Assembly: GCA_021295955.1 (NCBI GenBank)
Contig: JAGWBJ010000006.1
Location: forward strand, 1 to 64,000
From: Dehalococcoidia bacterium
GTDB lineage: Bacteria > Chloroflexota > Dehalococcoidia > Lucifugimonadales > JAGWBF01
DNA length: 64,000 nt
Direction of reading: 5' to 3'
In this document: positions 17,933 through 26,894 of the stretch, one piece after another
Layout of the letters: the number at the start of each line of letters is the position of its first letter
How positions within the stretch are numbered: position 1 is the first letter of the stretch
Program-made: the position numbers and the translations under genes
The notes under the pieces: model-generated
Databases searched by the model: none
What the model was told of the DNA's origin: nothing
What the model saw: only the letters and a program-made list of their open reading frames with translations

Positions 17933-20900
17933 CCGACCGCTACCTCAGTCTCCAATCGCTGGATATCCGCCTCGTCCAGGTTGAAGTACTTGGCGTCGGG
18001 GTGATGGAAGACCAGCGCCGACACCGATGACTCGGGGTCCATCATGAACTCCTCGGTCAGATCGACCCCCAGCTCGGGGGTGGCTCCCAGCAAGCGGAAG
18101 AGCTGGGCCTGGTCCTCCAGCCTGGGACACGCGGGATAGCCGAAGGAGTAGCGGCGCCCCCGGTACCGGGTCCGGAACAGGTCGACGTAGGTGGTGCCCT
18201 CGGGATCGCCGAACCCCCACATGCGGCGAATGCGCTGGTGCAGCAGCTCTGCGAACGCCTCGGCGCTCTCCAGGGCCAACGCCTGGAGTACGTGGGAGTC
18301 CAGGTAGCGCCCCTCCTGCTTCCACGCCTCGGCCAGGTCGCGGACTCCCGGCCCCACGGTGGTCACGAACATGGCCACGTAGTCCACCGCCCCGGCGTCC
18401 CTGGGGAGCAGGTAGTCGGCCAGGCATAGCCCGTCCCCCCGGGACTGGCGGCCGAAGTGGAACCGCTCCAGGACCGTCCCGCCGTCGGGGGCGTACACCA
18501 GCACCTGCCGGCCGTCGGAGCGGCACGGGAAGAACTTGAAAACGGCGCCGGCGTTGATGTCGTCCCGGGCCAGCACCTCGTCCTCTATCCGCCTCACCGA
18601 CTCCCGCAGCTCCACCGCCGCCGGGTCGCCCTGGGACAGGGCGTCGGCAAACCGCCCTTTGAACCCCAGGTGGCGAGCGTAGAGCATCTGGGGGTTGATA
18701 TACGGGAATATCTCCTGCAGGTCGTGGTCCCGTATGACGTGCTGCAACAGGTCGGGCGGGTTGGGGACGGGGAAGTCGTGCCTGACTCGCGCCGCCCCCC
18801 CGGCCGGCGCGCCGGTCCCCGGCCCCGCCTTTTGGCGTCGTTCCTCGCTCTCCAGGAGGTCCCGGGACTCGGCCGTCAGCGACGCCGCCAGCCGCTCCCG
18901 CTCGTCCGCGTCCTGGATGGTGTTGGCCAGCGCCAGCCCCGTCATGGCGTCGGAGGCGTAGGCCACCAGCCCGTCGTACTCCGGCGCGATACGCAGCCGG
19001 GTGAACCGGTTGGAAAGGGCGGCGCCCCCCACCAGGAGCGGCGCACTCACGCCAGCCTGGCGAAAGTCCCTCGCCGTCTCCACCATCATCTGCGCGGACT
19101 TCACCAGCAGGCCCGACAGCCCGATGATGTCCGGGTTGTGCTCCCGGTAGGCCTCGATCAGGTCCTGCGGCGGCACCTTGATCCCCAGGTTTATCACCTT
19201 GTACCCGTTGTTGGAGATGATGATCTCCACCAGGTTCTTGCCTATGTCGTGGACGTCGCCCTTCACCGTGGCCAGCACCACCTTGCCCCGGGTGGCCGAG
19301 TCCACCCGCTCCATGTGGGGCTCCAGGTGGGCCACCGCGAACTTCATGGACTCCGCGGACTGCAGCACCTCGGCCACGATGAGCTGGTTGGCATTGAACT
19401 GGCGGCCCACCTCGTCCATCCCCGCCATCAGCGGGCCGTTGATTATCTCCAGCGCGGTCCGCCCGGCCAGCGCCTCGTCAAGGTCCTCGGCCAGCCCCTC
19501 CTTGGACCCCTCGATGATGGCCATGGCCAGCCGCTCGTCCAGGGGCAGGCTCCGCCGCTCCTCGGTGGTCGACTTGGGCGCCCGGTCCCTGAAGTGGGCC
19601 GCGAAGGCGGCCACCGGGTCCTCTCCCCGGTTCCAGATCAGGTCCTCGGCCAGCCTCCGCTCCTCCTCGGGAATGGACGTGTACCTCTGCATCGACTCCG
19701 AGTTGACGATGGCCATATCCAGCCCGGCCTGGACGCAGTGGTACAGGAACACCGAGTTGAGCACCTCCCGGCCCGAGGGGGGCAGTCCGAAGGACACGTT
19801 GGAGATGCCGAGGACGGTCTTGCAGCGGGGCAGCGCCTGCCTGATGAGCCGCACTCCCTCGATGGTCTCCTCTCCCGACCCCACGTAGTTCTCGTCTCCC
19901 GTCCCCGCCGGGAACACCAACGGGTCGAAGATCAGGTCCTCGGGGGCCACCCCGTACTTCCCGGTCAGGAGGTCATGGGACCTGCGCGCCACGTCCAGCT
20001 TGCGCTGCCGGGTGACGGCCTGGGCCTGCTCCTTGTCGTCGTCGATGCACCCCACCACCAGGGCTGCGCCGTACCGCCGGGCCAGGGGGACCACAGCCTG
20101 GAACCGCGCCTCGCCGTCCTCCAGGTTGACGGAGTTGATGATGGACTTGCCTTGCAGCCGCTTCAGCGCCTCCTCGATCACATGGGCGTCCGTCGAGTCG
20201 ATCATAACCGGCGCCTTGACCTTCTTGTTGAGCACATCCAGGAAGGTGGTCACGTCGGCCACTTCGTCGCGGTCGGGGTCCTGGAGGCACACGTCCAGCA
20301 CATGGGCGCCGTTTCGGACCTGACGGCGCCCCACCTCGGCGGCCTCCTCGAAGCCGCCCCCGCTTATGAGGCGCCGAAAGCGGCGGCTCCCCAGGACGTT
20401 GGTCCGCTCCCCGACTATGGCGGGCCGGACGTCTTCATCGATCACCACCGTCTCGATGCCCGAGACCCGGGTGTCCCTCCCGGTGGCCAGGGTCCTGTTG
20501 GCCGCGCCCTCGGCGGCCTCCACCAGCAGGCGTATGTGCTCCGGGGTGGTGCCGCAGCATCCGCCGATGAGGTTGACCCAGCCGGAGCCGATGAAGAGGC
20601 CCATGGTCGACGCCATCATCTCCGGCGTCTCGTTGTATGTGCCGAACTCGTCGGGCAGGCCGGCGTTGGGCAGGCACGATACGGGGAACCGGGAAAGGGC
20701 CGCCAGGGTGCGGACGTGGTCTGTCATGAAGGTCGGCCCCGTCGCGCAGTTCAATCCGATCCACAGCAGGTCCCGGTGGGCGAGGGACGTGTAGAACGCC
20801 TCCACGTCCTGGCCTGCCAGCAGGGTGCCCATGGGCTCCACGGTGCCCTGCACCGCCACCGGCAGCTCTCTCCCCAGCTCCTGGAAGGCCCGGTCGATGC

Positions 20901-21438
20901 CATCCAGGCCGGCCTTGATGTTCAGGGTGTCCTGGCCCGTCTCCAGCAGGAGCAGGTCCGCGCCCCCTTCCACCAGGCCCAGCGCCTGCTCCTGGAACGA
21001 GTCCGCCAGCTCGTCGAAGGTCACGCCGCCGGTCACCGAGATCGTCTTGGTGGTGGGCCCCATGGACCCGGCGACGAAACGAGGCCTGTCGGTGGTGGCA
21101 ACCTCCGCCGCCGCTTTCCGCGCCAGGGCTGCGGCCTCCCGGTTGATGCGCCTGGCCTCGTGGGCCAGACCGTACTCGGCCAGCACCAGCGGCGTCGCGC
21201 CGAAGGTGTTGGTCTCCAGGATGTCGCACCCGGCGTCCAGGTAACCCCGGTGTATGCCGATGATGGCGTCGGGCCGGGTTACGACCAGATACTCGTTGCA
21301 CCCCTCGTACTCCGCCCCGCCGAAGTCCTCCGGCCCCGGGTCCAGGGCCTGTATGGACGTGCCCATGGCGCCGTCCAGCACCAGTATTCGCCGTTGCAGA
21401 AGGGACTTGAGGGAGTTGGTCCGGTCGTTCTCGTTCAT
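17929..21438 (-). CDS. metH: cobalamin-dependent methionine synthase
   Basis: MetH methylates homocysteine to methionine using methyltetrahydrofolate and a B12 cofactor. The protein is 1,169 residues and full length. Domains in order are: homocysteine methyltransferase (RILVLDGAMGTSIQ, the zinc-site GGCCGTTPEH), pterin-binding (ERTNVLGSRRFRRL), the B12 cap and Rossmann domain with GDVHDIGKN (cobalt-ligand His about residue 730), and the AdoMet activation domain (FFPCRSDGR, RYSFGYPACPRLEDQ). ATG 21438 is chosen because a promoter at 21467-21472 would begin transcription near 21460, leaving upstream ATGs too close to or outside the message. Together with QueG and RdhA-like genes it implies cobalamin use. 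Confidence 0.96.
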   Translation of the reverse strand: MNENDRTNSLKSLLQRRILVLDGAMGTSIQALDPGPEDFGGAEYEGCNEYLVVTRPDAIIGIHRGYLDAGCDILETNTFGATPLVLAEYGLAHEARRINREAAALARKAAAEVATTDRPRFVAGSMGPTTKTISVTGGVTFDELADSFQEQALGLVEGGADLLLLETGQDTLNIKAGLDGIDRAFQELGRELPVAVQGTVEPMGTLLAGQDVEAFYTSLAHRDLLWIGLNCATGPTFMTDHVRTLAALSRFPVSCLPNAGLPDEFGTYNETPEMMASTMGLFIGSGWVNLIGGCCGTTPEHIRLLVEAAEGAANRTLATGRDTRVSGIETVVIDEDVRPAIVGERTNVLGSRRFRRLISGGGFEEAAEVGRRQVRNGAHVLDVCLQDPDRDEVADVTTFLDVLNKKVKAPVMIDSTDAHVIEEALKRLQGKSIINSVNLEDGEARFQAVVPLARRYGAALVVGCIDDDKEQAQAVTRQRKLDVARRSHDLLTGKYGVAPEDLIFDPLVFPAGTGDENYVGSGEETIEGVRLIRQALPRCKTVLGISNVSFGLPPSGREVLNSVFLYHCVQAGLDMAIVNSESMQRYTSIPEEERRLAEDLIWNRGEDPVAAFAAHFRDRAPKSTTEERRSLPLDERLAMAIIEGSKEGLAEDLDEALAGRTALEIINGPLMAGMDEVGRQFNANQLIVAEVLQSAESMKFAVAHLEPHMERVDSATRGKVVLATVKGDVHDIGKNLVEIIISNNGYKVINLGIKVPPQDLIEAYREHNPDIIGLSGLLVKSAQMMVETARDFRQAGVSAPLLVGGAALSNRFTRLRIAPEYDGLVAYASDAMTGLALANTIQDADERERLAASLTAESRDLLESEERRQKAGPGTGAPAGGAARVRHDFPVPNPPDLLQHVIRDHDLQEIFPYINPQMLYARHLGFKGRFADALSQGDPAAVELRESVRRIEDEVLARDDINAGAVFKFFPCRSDGRQVLVYAPDGGTVLERFHFGRQSRGDGLCLADYLLPRDAGAVDYVAMFVTTVGPGVRDLAEAWKQEGRYLDSHVLQALALESAEAFAELLHQRIRRMWGFGDPEGTTYVDLFRTRYRGRRYSFGYPACPRLEDQAQLFRLLGATPELGVDLTEEFMMDPESSVSALVFHHPDAKYFNLDEADIQRLETEVAVG

Positions 21439-21466
21439 GCAATTTGCCAGGGCCATAAGTCGTCCC

Positions 21467-21472
21467 ATTATA
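21467..21472 (-). promoter_or_regulatory. metH promoter -10 (TATAAT)
   Basis: Minus-strand TATAAT has TTGTAG about 18 nt upstream, a plausible sigma-70 pair. Transcription would start near 21460, about 22 nt before the metH ATG at 21438, and this decides the start codon choice. Confidence 0.55.
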
Positions 21473-21549
21473 GCATGTAGCGTGATAAGCCTACAATTAG
21501 TCAAGGGTTTGGGCACTCGGTCCGGCGTCCGCGAGGCGAAGCGATATGG

Positions 21550-21555
21550 TAAAAT
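21550..21555 (+). promoter_or_regulatory. -10 box (TAAAAT) for the EVE gene
   Basis: TAAAAT lies 7 nt before a tandem repeat in the EVE leader and 71 nt before the ATG. The -35 region is poor. Confidence 0.35.
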
Positions 21556-21562
21556 GGGGTCG

Positions 21563-21596
21563 AACTATTTGTCACAGCCAACTATTTCTCACAGAG
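21563..21596 (+). repeat. 17-bp tandem repeat, 2 copies, in the EVE leader
   Basis: AACTATTTGTCACAGCC (21563-21579) is followed directly by AACTATTTCTCACAGAG (21580-21596). They share 14 of 17 positions. The pair begins where transcription from the -10 at 21550 would start. Confidence 0.7.
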
Positions 21597-21625
21597 GGAG
21601 CCTCTTCTGGAGAACAGGGGAACAG

Positions 21626-22132
21626 ATGCCCAGGAACTACTGGATGATGGTCATCAGCCCGGAGAATTTCCGGATAATCAGGGAGTTGGGGTTTACAGTC
21701 CAGGGGTTAAAGGCCCTGTATCACCGCAAGGCGCAGCGCATAGAGCCCGAGGACCGGATCCTGTACTACGTGGGAAGGGACCGCTACTTCCCGGCCACCG
21801 CCACGGCCACGTCACGGTACTTCGAGGACGGGACTCACAAGTGGGCCAAAGACGGCAGCAGCGAATGGGCCTACGGAGTCCGCATCAAGCCCGAGATCGT
21901 GCTTGACGAGGAGCAGTACATCGACGCCCGGCAGCTCGCTCCCAGGCTCGACTACATCCGCAGGTGGTCCCCCGAGGACTGGTACATCGCCTTCGCCCAG
22001 ACCAACCTCCACCTTCTGCCCAAGAGGGACTTCGGCCTGGTGGAGGACGAGATGCGCCGGTTGAGGGGAGAGCGGCCCAGGGGCCCGGAAAAGCCCGCCT
22101 CATCCGGCCGGGGCCGCCGGCGGCGCTCCTAG
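21626..22132 (+). CDS. EVE domain protein
   Basis: This 168-residue protein carries the EVE (PUA-like/YTH-like) fold. The segment YWMMVISPENFRIIRELGFTV is followed by RIEPEDRILYYVGRDRYFPA, and RRWSPEDWYIAF sits near residue 115. EVE domains bind modified bases in DNA or RNA and occur in modification-dependent restriction and in RNA processing. Here it is stand-alone with a basic C-terminal tail rich in Arg, suggesting nucleic-acid contact. The ATG at 21626 follows AGGGG. The stop shares CTAG with the convergent queG stop. Confidence 0.85.
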   Translation: MPRNYWMMVISPENFRIIRELGFTVQGLKALYHRKAQRIEPEDRILYYVGRDRYFPATATATSRYFEDGTHKWAKDGSSEWAYGVRIKPEIVLDEEQYIDARQLAPRLDYIRRWSPEDWYIAFAQTNLHLLPKRDFGLVEDEMRRLRGERPRGPEKPASSGRGRRRRS

Positions 22133-23298
22133 GAGCCCTCGGCCCCCCTCGCCCGGGCCTCGCCCAGGGCAAGCTCCATCTCCTCGACGACATCCCGGTC
22201 CTCCTCGCGCCCAACGGCGGCCTCCAGGCCGCGCCTGGCGTCGTCTCCTCCCAGCCGGCCCAGGGCCCAGGCCGCGTGTCCCCTGACCAGGGGCTCGTCG
22301 TCCTCCAGCGCCTCCACCAGCGCCGGCACGGCGCCCTGGTCCCCCGAGTTGCCCAGGGCCACGCAGGCGTTTCGCCGAAGTCCCGACCGCTTGGCCCGCT
22401 TGGCCGGGCTGTTCCTGAACCGCTCCCGGAACTCCTCTTCGCTCATACGGAGGAGGCCCACCAGGTCCGGGGAGGTGAACCGGCGCTTTCGGAACGCCTG
22501 CTCCCTGGTGTACGCGGCCTTCACGTTGACCGGGCACACGTCCTGGCAGATGTCGCAGCCGAAGACCCAGTCGTACATCAACGGCCGGTACTCCCGGGGA
22601 ATGGCCCCCCGGTTCTCGATGGTCAGGTGGGAGATGCAGCGGGCGTTGTCGATGACGTAGGGCGCCACGATGGCCCCGGTGGGACAGGCGTCTATGCACC
22701 GGACGCAGCTTCCGCACGTCTTCTTGAGGGGAGGGTCGGGCTCCAGCTCCAGGTCCGTGACGAGCTGGCCCAGGAACACCCACGAGCCGTGGGAGCGGGT
22801 AAGCACGTTGGTGTTCTTGCCGAACCAGCCGATGCCTCCGCGCTCCGCCGCCGCCCGGTCCAGCATCGGCCCGTCGTCCACGTACCACCGGGCGGCCACC
22901 TCCCTGCCCAGGCCCTGGGAAAGCCGTTGGGCCAACCCGCGCAGCCTCTCTTTGATGACCTTGTGGTAGTCGTCCCCCCAGGCATAGCGGGCCACCCTGC
23001 CCGCGGGGGCGCCGTCCCGGGACTCTCCGTCGGGGCGGTGGTAGCTCATGCCCACCGTGACGATGGACCTGGCTCCCGGGAGCAGGGCCTGGGGGTCGCA
23101 GCCGCGCCGGACCCGGGCTTCGGTGAACCAGGGGAGCCCGTCCATCAGCCCCTGGCGTATGCGCTCCAGCGTGACGGCCTGGTGCTCCGAGAAGGCCTCC
23201 GCCGAGGCGATGCCCACCAGGTCGAAGCCCAGCTCCAGGGCGCACTCCTTGACCCTTTTCTTCAGATCGCCCACCGCCCCATTATGCCATATCGCCAC
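22129..23298 (-). CDS. queG: epoxyqueuosine reductase
   Basis: QueG performs the last step of queuosine synthesis in tRNA, reducing epoxyqueuosine with cobalamin and two 4Fe-4S clusters. The protein is 389 residues. The B12-binding domain contains WYVDDGPMLDRAAAERGG (catalytic Asp) and GWFGKNTN. The ferredoxin-like clusters are CGSCVRCIDACP and CDICQDVCP. The C-terminal part has HEAT-like repeats (ALGNSGDQGAVPALVEAL and a second copy near residue 345). QueG is the closest well-known relative of reductive dehalogenases, two of which lie 22 kb away. Confidence 0.93.
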   Translation of the reverse strand: MAIWHNGAVGDLKKRVKECALELGFDLVGIASAEAFSEHQAVTLERIRQGLMDGLPWFTEARVRRGCDPQALLPGARSIVTVGMSYHRPDGESRDGAPAGRVARYAWGDDYHKVIKERLRGLAQRLSQGLGREVAARWYVDDGPMLDRAAAERGGIGWFGKNTNVLTRSHGSWVFLGQLVTDLELEPDPPLKKTCGSCVRCIDACPTGAIVAPYVIDNARCISHLTIENRGAIPREYRPLMYDWVFGCDICQDVCPVNVKAAYTREQAFRKRRFTSPDLVGLLRMSEEEFRERFRNSPAKRAKRSGLRRNACVALGNSGDQGAVPALVEALEDDEPLVRGHAAWALGRLGGDDARRGLEAAVGREEDRDVVEEMELALGEARARGAEGS

Positions 23299-23391
23299 GG
23301 AGCCGGCGGCGACAAGGGCTATTGGCTTGGCGGAGTACGAGATGCGTACGTGGAGGGCGAAAATACCCGCGGGTTTGTCCCGTGGTCAAGA

Positions 23392-25737
23392 TCACCTAAC
23401 GAATACTGAATAGGTGCTTACGGGGATAGATTCACCCGATGAATGATCAGCCCACACCAACAGGGTGTAAACGCCGGGCCCGAACTCTTCCACAGCATAG
23501 CCTATGGCGGCGGACACTGTAGTCTCACCGCCGGCAACTTGCCACGTTTCGGCGGTGTGCCACGGCACTGTCCCTTCCCTCCGCGTGGTGACTGCGGGCG
23601 GGGCTACACACTCCTCTACGTCTCCTCTATCCACGCGAAAGGGACGCTTCGTTTCGGGGTCGACCGTATAGGGGTCTTGCGGAAACTCCCGAGACAGACT
23701 GTACGAATCCCGCTCGTAATACCAACCCTGATCTAAGGGCGGCCTAATCGTAGCGACAGGCCACTGCCCAAGGGAATAGGAATGACTCGCACCCAATTGC
23801 CCAAAGGTCAATTCGTGGGGCCACTCGTCATACCAGATTTGTATACCGGACAGTTCCAAGTCGTCGTCAAGAGCGGCTTTGAACTCCAGGACGCCGGCAC
23901 TTGAGATGGTGGGCAGGCGAGTGTAGCGGAGATAATCCCTGTCGAACAACTGGACTATGGAACAGCCTACATTATCGCAGGCAATCCCCAGATGCACGAT
24001 GGTGTGCCAGGGATCGAGGATGTTTCTACGGTGTCCTGGGCTGCTCATAAGCCCGGTTTGTGCTTCCTCGACGGACGTCGTCTGGGCCGTGGTACGATAC
24101 CGTGCGTCAGCGGACAGAGGGCATCCTCTGCCGCTGACGTTTTCTGAAGCGGACCCGGCGCCGCCGGCCAACGTGTACCGCATGTATGGTTTTAGGCCGT
24201 CACGACCCCAATGGCTCAAGTAGCCGTGTCGGAGACTATCCTCGGCGTGATGTTGCGCCGACGGGTTGTCGCCGAGAACGACCGCATTGAGCCCGCTGGC
24301 GATTCTTGCTTGGTTGATAAGGCCAAGCATATGCTGCTTAAGGTCCCAATTCCTGAAAGCTGGGCTTGGAGTAGGGGTCGGGGAAGGCTTGGGAGTAGGG
24401 GTTGGAGTCGCAGTAGGAGTAGGAATGGCAGTGGCCGTCGGCGTCTTGGTAGATGCGGGTTTCGGAGTGGCAGTAGGTGTGGCGGCGGGACTCGGCCGGC
24501 CTCCCGGCTGCTCTACCTCCCGTTCTTCCGGGACACGAGTGCGGGTGGGTTTCGGCGTAGGGGTGGGTCTGGGTCTAGGGGTCGGAGTTGACGTTGGGAG
24601 GACATCCAGGCCCGGTGGCGACCCATCGGAGCCGCCAGACCCGGAATCCGAATCTACTACATTCCATACTAAAGCAGCTACGATTACCACCGCTCCTATG
24701 ACAACCGCCCAGATCAAGAGTCCCGGTCCTCTCTGGCTGCCTCCAGAGGGCGACGGCAATCGCCTATCTCTTGGCGGGGTGGGCGGCGGGCCCTCGGGAG
24801 GGCCGCCTGATGAGGTCCTCCCGGCCGTCGCGGTTCGCGAAGGCGCCCCTGGTTCAACGTGCCCCTCCCTTGGACTGGCGTAGGTCCCAGGGGCGGAGTA
24901 GGCCTCGGCGTCTATCTCCAGGTACGTATAGGGGCCCCTTAAGCTCGAAGAGTCGATATTAGGACCGGCTCCGTCAGCCGCCGTCAGCCGGTCCGCGCTA
25001 AGGATGGCCTGTTTGATGTCGGGGTGGTCCAAGCGGTGTAGGGCAAGCCGCGTGGCCAGGGTGTGCCCCGGGACGAGAATGCTGTAGACCGCCGCCCGGG
25101 TCACACCCTGCACCCGTTGCAAGCTTGGAAGGTGCGAATGGCTGTACCAGCGGTCGAACTCCTCCCGTTCAGCCGGGTCCGACGTGTCCAAGAACAGCAA
25201 CCTGACCGCCGCGGGGCCGGTCTTGGCGACAGGGTTTAACTCCCGGACCTCCGACAGGCATGAGGTTTCGGACTTCGGCGGATATTCGACGGCTCCCCCA
25301 GGCGCGGACCCGCTGGGGACGATCTCCGCGAAAACATAGCTTCCCACGGGTTCGATAACAGCGACCCGCCTGTTCAAAGCGGTTGTCTCCGACTCGATGC
25401 GGGAGAGATGGTTGACACAGGCGATGATGTTGGACCCCTGCAGGTCATAGACAGCAAGGAACTGGCTTGGGCCGCCGTCCGGATAGGCATTGGCGTAAAG
25501 TGTGGCCCGTACCAACCCCGGCGAGTCCTTGAGAGCGGGGAAGTAGAGGTGCAGGTACCACCTGACGAACTCGTCTCGGCGGGACAGGTCCGCACAGTTG
25601 GTGAACAGCAGGAGAAGGCCGTTTCTCTGCCGGCTTCTCGCGACGTTGGTTGAGGGCCTGGCCCTGCCTGGTCTACACGCCGTGCACGTGCAGGAGGGAG
25701 GATGGTCGCAATACCAGTTTGGCCTTCCCATCGTCAT
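23392..25737 (-). CDS. membrane-anchored CAP/SCP-domain protein with duplicated EthD-like N-terminal region
   Basis: This 781-residue mosaic protein has parts in a clear order. (1) An N-terminal Cys motif GRPNWYCDHPPSCTCTAC. (2) Two copies of a ferredoxin-like module resembling EthD-type dimeric alpha/beta barrels, marked by EFVRWYLHLYFPAL near residue 55 and EFDRWYSHSHLPSL near 195. (3) A Gly/Pro-rich segment, then one TM helix (WAVVIGAVVIVAALVW) near 345. (4) A PTP-rich linker of about 90 residues. (5) A CAP domain starting LINQARIASGLNAV with AQHHAEDSL, SENVSG and SSPGHRRNILDP. CAP domains are usually secreted, so the N-terminal half is predicted cytoplasmic. ATG 25731 is an alternative start. 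Codon use is more relaxed than in housekeeping neighbours. Confidence 0.75.
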   Translation of the reverse strand: MTMGRPNWYCDHPPSCTCTACRPGRARPSTNVARSRQRNGLLLLFTNCADLSRRDEFVRWYLHLYFPALKDSPGLVRATLYANAYPDGGPSQFLAVYDLQGSNIIACVNHLSRIESETTALNRRVAVIEPVGSYVFAEIVPSGSAPGGAVEYPPKSETSCLSEVRELNPVAKTGPAAVRLLFLDTSDPAEREEFDRWYSHSHLPSLQRVQGVTRAAVYSILVPGHTLATRLALHRLDHPDIKQAILSADRLTAADGAGPNIDSSSLRGPYTYLEIDAEAYSAPGTYASPREGHVEPGAPSRTATAGRTSSGGPPEGPPPTPPRDRRLPSPSGGSQRGPGLLIWAVVIGAVVIVAALVWNVVDSDSGSGGSDGSPPGLDVLPTSTPTPRPRPTPTPKPTRTRVPEEREVEQPGGRPSPAATPTATPKPASTKTPTATAIPTPTATPTPTPKPSPTPTPSPAFRNWDLKQHMLGLINQARIASGLNAVVLGDNPSAQHHAEDSLRHGYLSHWGRDGLKPYMRYTLAGGAGSASENVSGRGCPLSADARYRTTAQTTSVEEAQTGLMSSPGHRRNILDPWHTIVHLGIACDNVGCSIVQLFDRDYLRYTRLPTISSAGVLEFKAALDDDLELSGIQIWYDEWPHELTFGQLGASHSYSLGQWPVATIRPPLDQGWYYERDSYSLSREFPQDPYTVDPETKRPFRVDRGDVEECVAPPAVTTRREGTVPWHTAETWQVAGGETTVSAAIGYAVEEFGPGVYTLLVWADHSSGESIPVSTYSVFVR

Positions 25738-25770
25738 CGTTTGGGGTTGTGCGGGCAGGCCGCAGGGCCC

Positions 25771-25920
25771 TCATCGGTGCTTGCCGAATGGATTGAGCGC
25801 CCTTTTCAGCCTGGCAAGCAGCCCCTCCTCCCCGCGTCCTTTACCCAGCCTCCGGTCCTGACAATTTTGGCAGGTGCAGGCGGGAGGGTGGTCATAATAC
25901 CACTCGGGACGGCCTGTCAT
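25771..25920 (-). CDS. small CxCxxC-motif protein (49 aa)
   Basis: This short frame starts GRPEWYYDHPPACTCQNC and ends with a basic tail (RLKRALNPFGKHR). The first 20 residues are strikingly similar to the N-terminus of the adjacent CAP fusion (GRPNWYCDHPPSCTCTAC), so it is very likely translated. The three cysteines in CxCxxC suggest a small metal-binding knuckle. It could be the detached head domain of a former longer gene. Function unknown. Confidence 0.6.
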   Translation of the reverse strand: MTGRPEWYYDHPPACTCQNCQDRRLGKGRGEEGLLARLKRALNPFGKHR

Positions 25921-26064
25921 GGTGTAAAGACCTCGCTATTTCCGGCTTGGCTATGACGTGCCTTGGCAAAGGATAGGTGGATGCCCTATGCCTGTCAACG
26001 TAAGCCCTGGAGGCCGCGGCGCCGGCGGCAAGGCGGTCTTTCCTTGCCTTGCCGCAGCTTGTCA

Positions 26065-26487
26065 CTATTGCCCGTCCAAGAGCAGGTCCCTTGCTTTGTT
26101 CAGATCGCGCATCCGCTGGCCTCCGTTGGGGTTACGGTCCGGGTGGTACTTGAACGCCTCGCGCCTCCAGGCCGCATCAATCTCCTGGCGGCTGGCCCCC
26201 ACCTTCAGACCCAGCAGCGCGTAGGCCGCCACCCTCCTGGAGTCCGTCGGGGGCCGCTGCGGAGGTACGCCGCCGACGTTGTGGGCGCGTTGCCTTTGCC
26301 TTAGCCAGGCCTCTAGGCGTTCCCGTGCCGCCCTGTCCCGGGCATACTGTTCCTGGTACGCTGCGGCGCAAGGCGGACACCGGCAGGTGGAGTCGTGGCG
26401 GTTCACGTACCGGCGTGCCAATACGGCCACCAACACTAAGGCGGCGGCGACGGCGGCTATGACGGACAGGGCAGCAAGGACTTCCAT
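26065..26487 (-). CDS. membrane-anchored J-domain protein
   Basis: This 140-residue protein has an N-terminal TM helix ([19 protein letters not shown]), a CRCPPC cysteine motif near residue 34, a charged helical segment, and a C-terminal J domain. The J domain has [20 protein letters not shown] and the essential HPD in [12 protein letters not shown] domains stimulate DnaK ATPase, and this one would recruit DnaK to the membrane. There is no G/F or zinc-finger region, so it is not canonical DnaJ. The start is ATG 26487, just before the TM helix. It shares the CxCxxC feature with the two genes downstream. Confidence 0.75.
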   Translation of the reverse strand: MEVLAALSVIAAVAAALVLVAVLARRYVNRHDSTCRCPPCAAAYQEQYARDRAARERLEAWLRQRQRAHNVGGVPPQRPPTDSRRVAAYALLGLKVGASRQEIDAAWRREAFKYHPDRNPNGGQRMRDLNKARDLLLDGQ

Positions 26488-26753
26488 GCCTGGATTAAGT
26501 CTACACAAAGAGCGGTACACCGACCACCCCTCCAGCTGGCGTCCTCGTCGTCCGCCAGCCCCACCGCCACCGCTACGCCGTCGAAGGTGCACAGGCTCCC
26601 GTCCAGCCCGTCGTGCAACGGCAGTAGGCCTCCCACTCCGAAGAGCCCCTGCGGACCCTCCCGAACAACCAGATATTGGCAGATATTGGTCGACGGGTCT
26701 TCCCACACACCTCCCCAATGGGCCCGCACCAATGGGCCCTCACCGGGAGTCAA
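26457..26753 (-). CDS. hypothetical protein, possible gene upstream of the J-protein
   Basis: This 98-residue frame has coding-like composition: strong G/C in third positions and no low-complexity shadow features. Segments include [20 protein letters not shown] and [14 protein letters not shown]. It overlaps the start of the J-domain gene by 31 nt in another frame. I recognise no family. It is the only candidate gene in the stretch 26488-26894, and could be spurious. Confidence 0.35.
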   Translation of the reverse strand: MTPGEGPLVRAHWGGVWEDPSTNICQYLVVREGPQGLFGVGGLLPLHDGLDGSLCTFDGVAVAVGLADDEDASWRGGRCTALCVDLIQAWKSLLPCPS

Positions 26754-26823
26754 CCCACGCCTGGTGACCCTATGCCCTTCGCTATGAGATGCCCCCTCGG
26801 TGGTATGCCAGCCGTCTATGCGC

Positions 26824-26829
26824 TATAAT
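26824..26829 (+). promoter_or_regulatory. -10 box (TATAAT) for the peroxiredoxin gene
   Basis: A consensus TATAAT lies 65 nt before the ATG at 26895. The -35 region is weak. It could serve both peroxiredoxin genes. Confidence 0.45.
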
Positions 26830-26894
26830 GTAGCCGCCCCACGCCCTGACGGGCCGGTAGAGAGCCCAACGTACCCGGAAAGAGGAGTTATTCC

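Noticed and set aside
18457..21480. A 1,007-codon open frame on the plus strand opposite metH
   Set aside because: It is the antisense shadow of a highly GC-biased, well-conserved gene. Its translation is low-complexity and matches no family.
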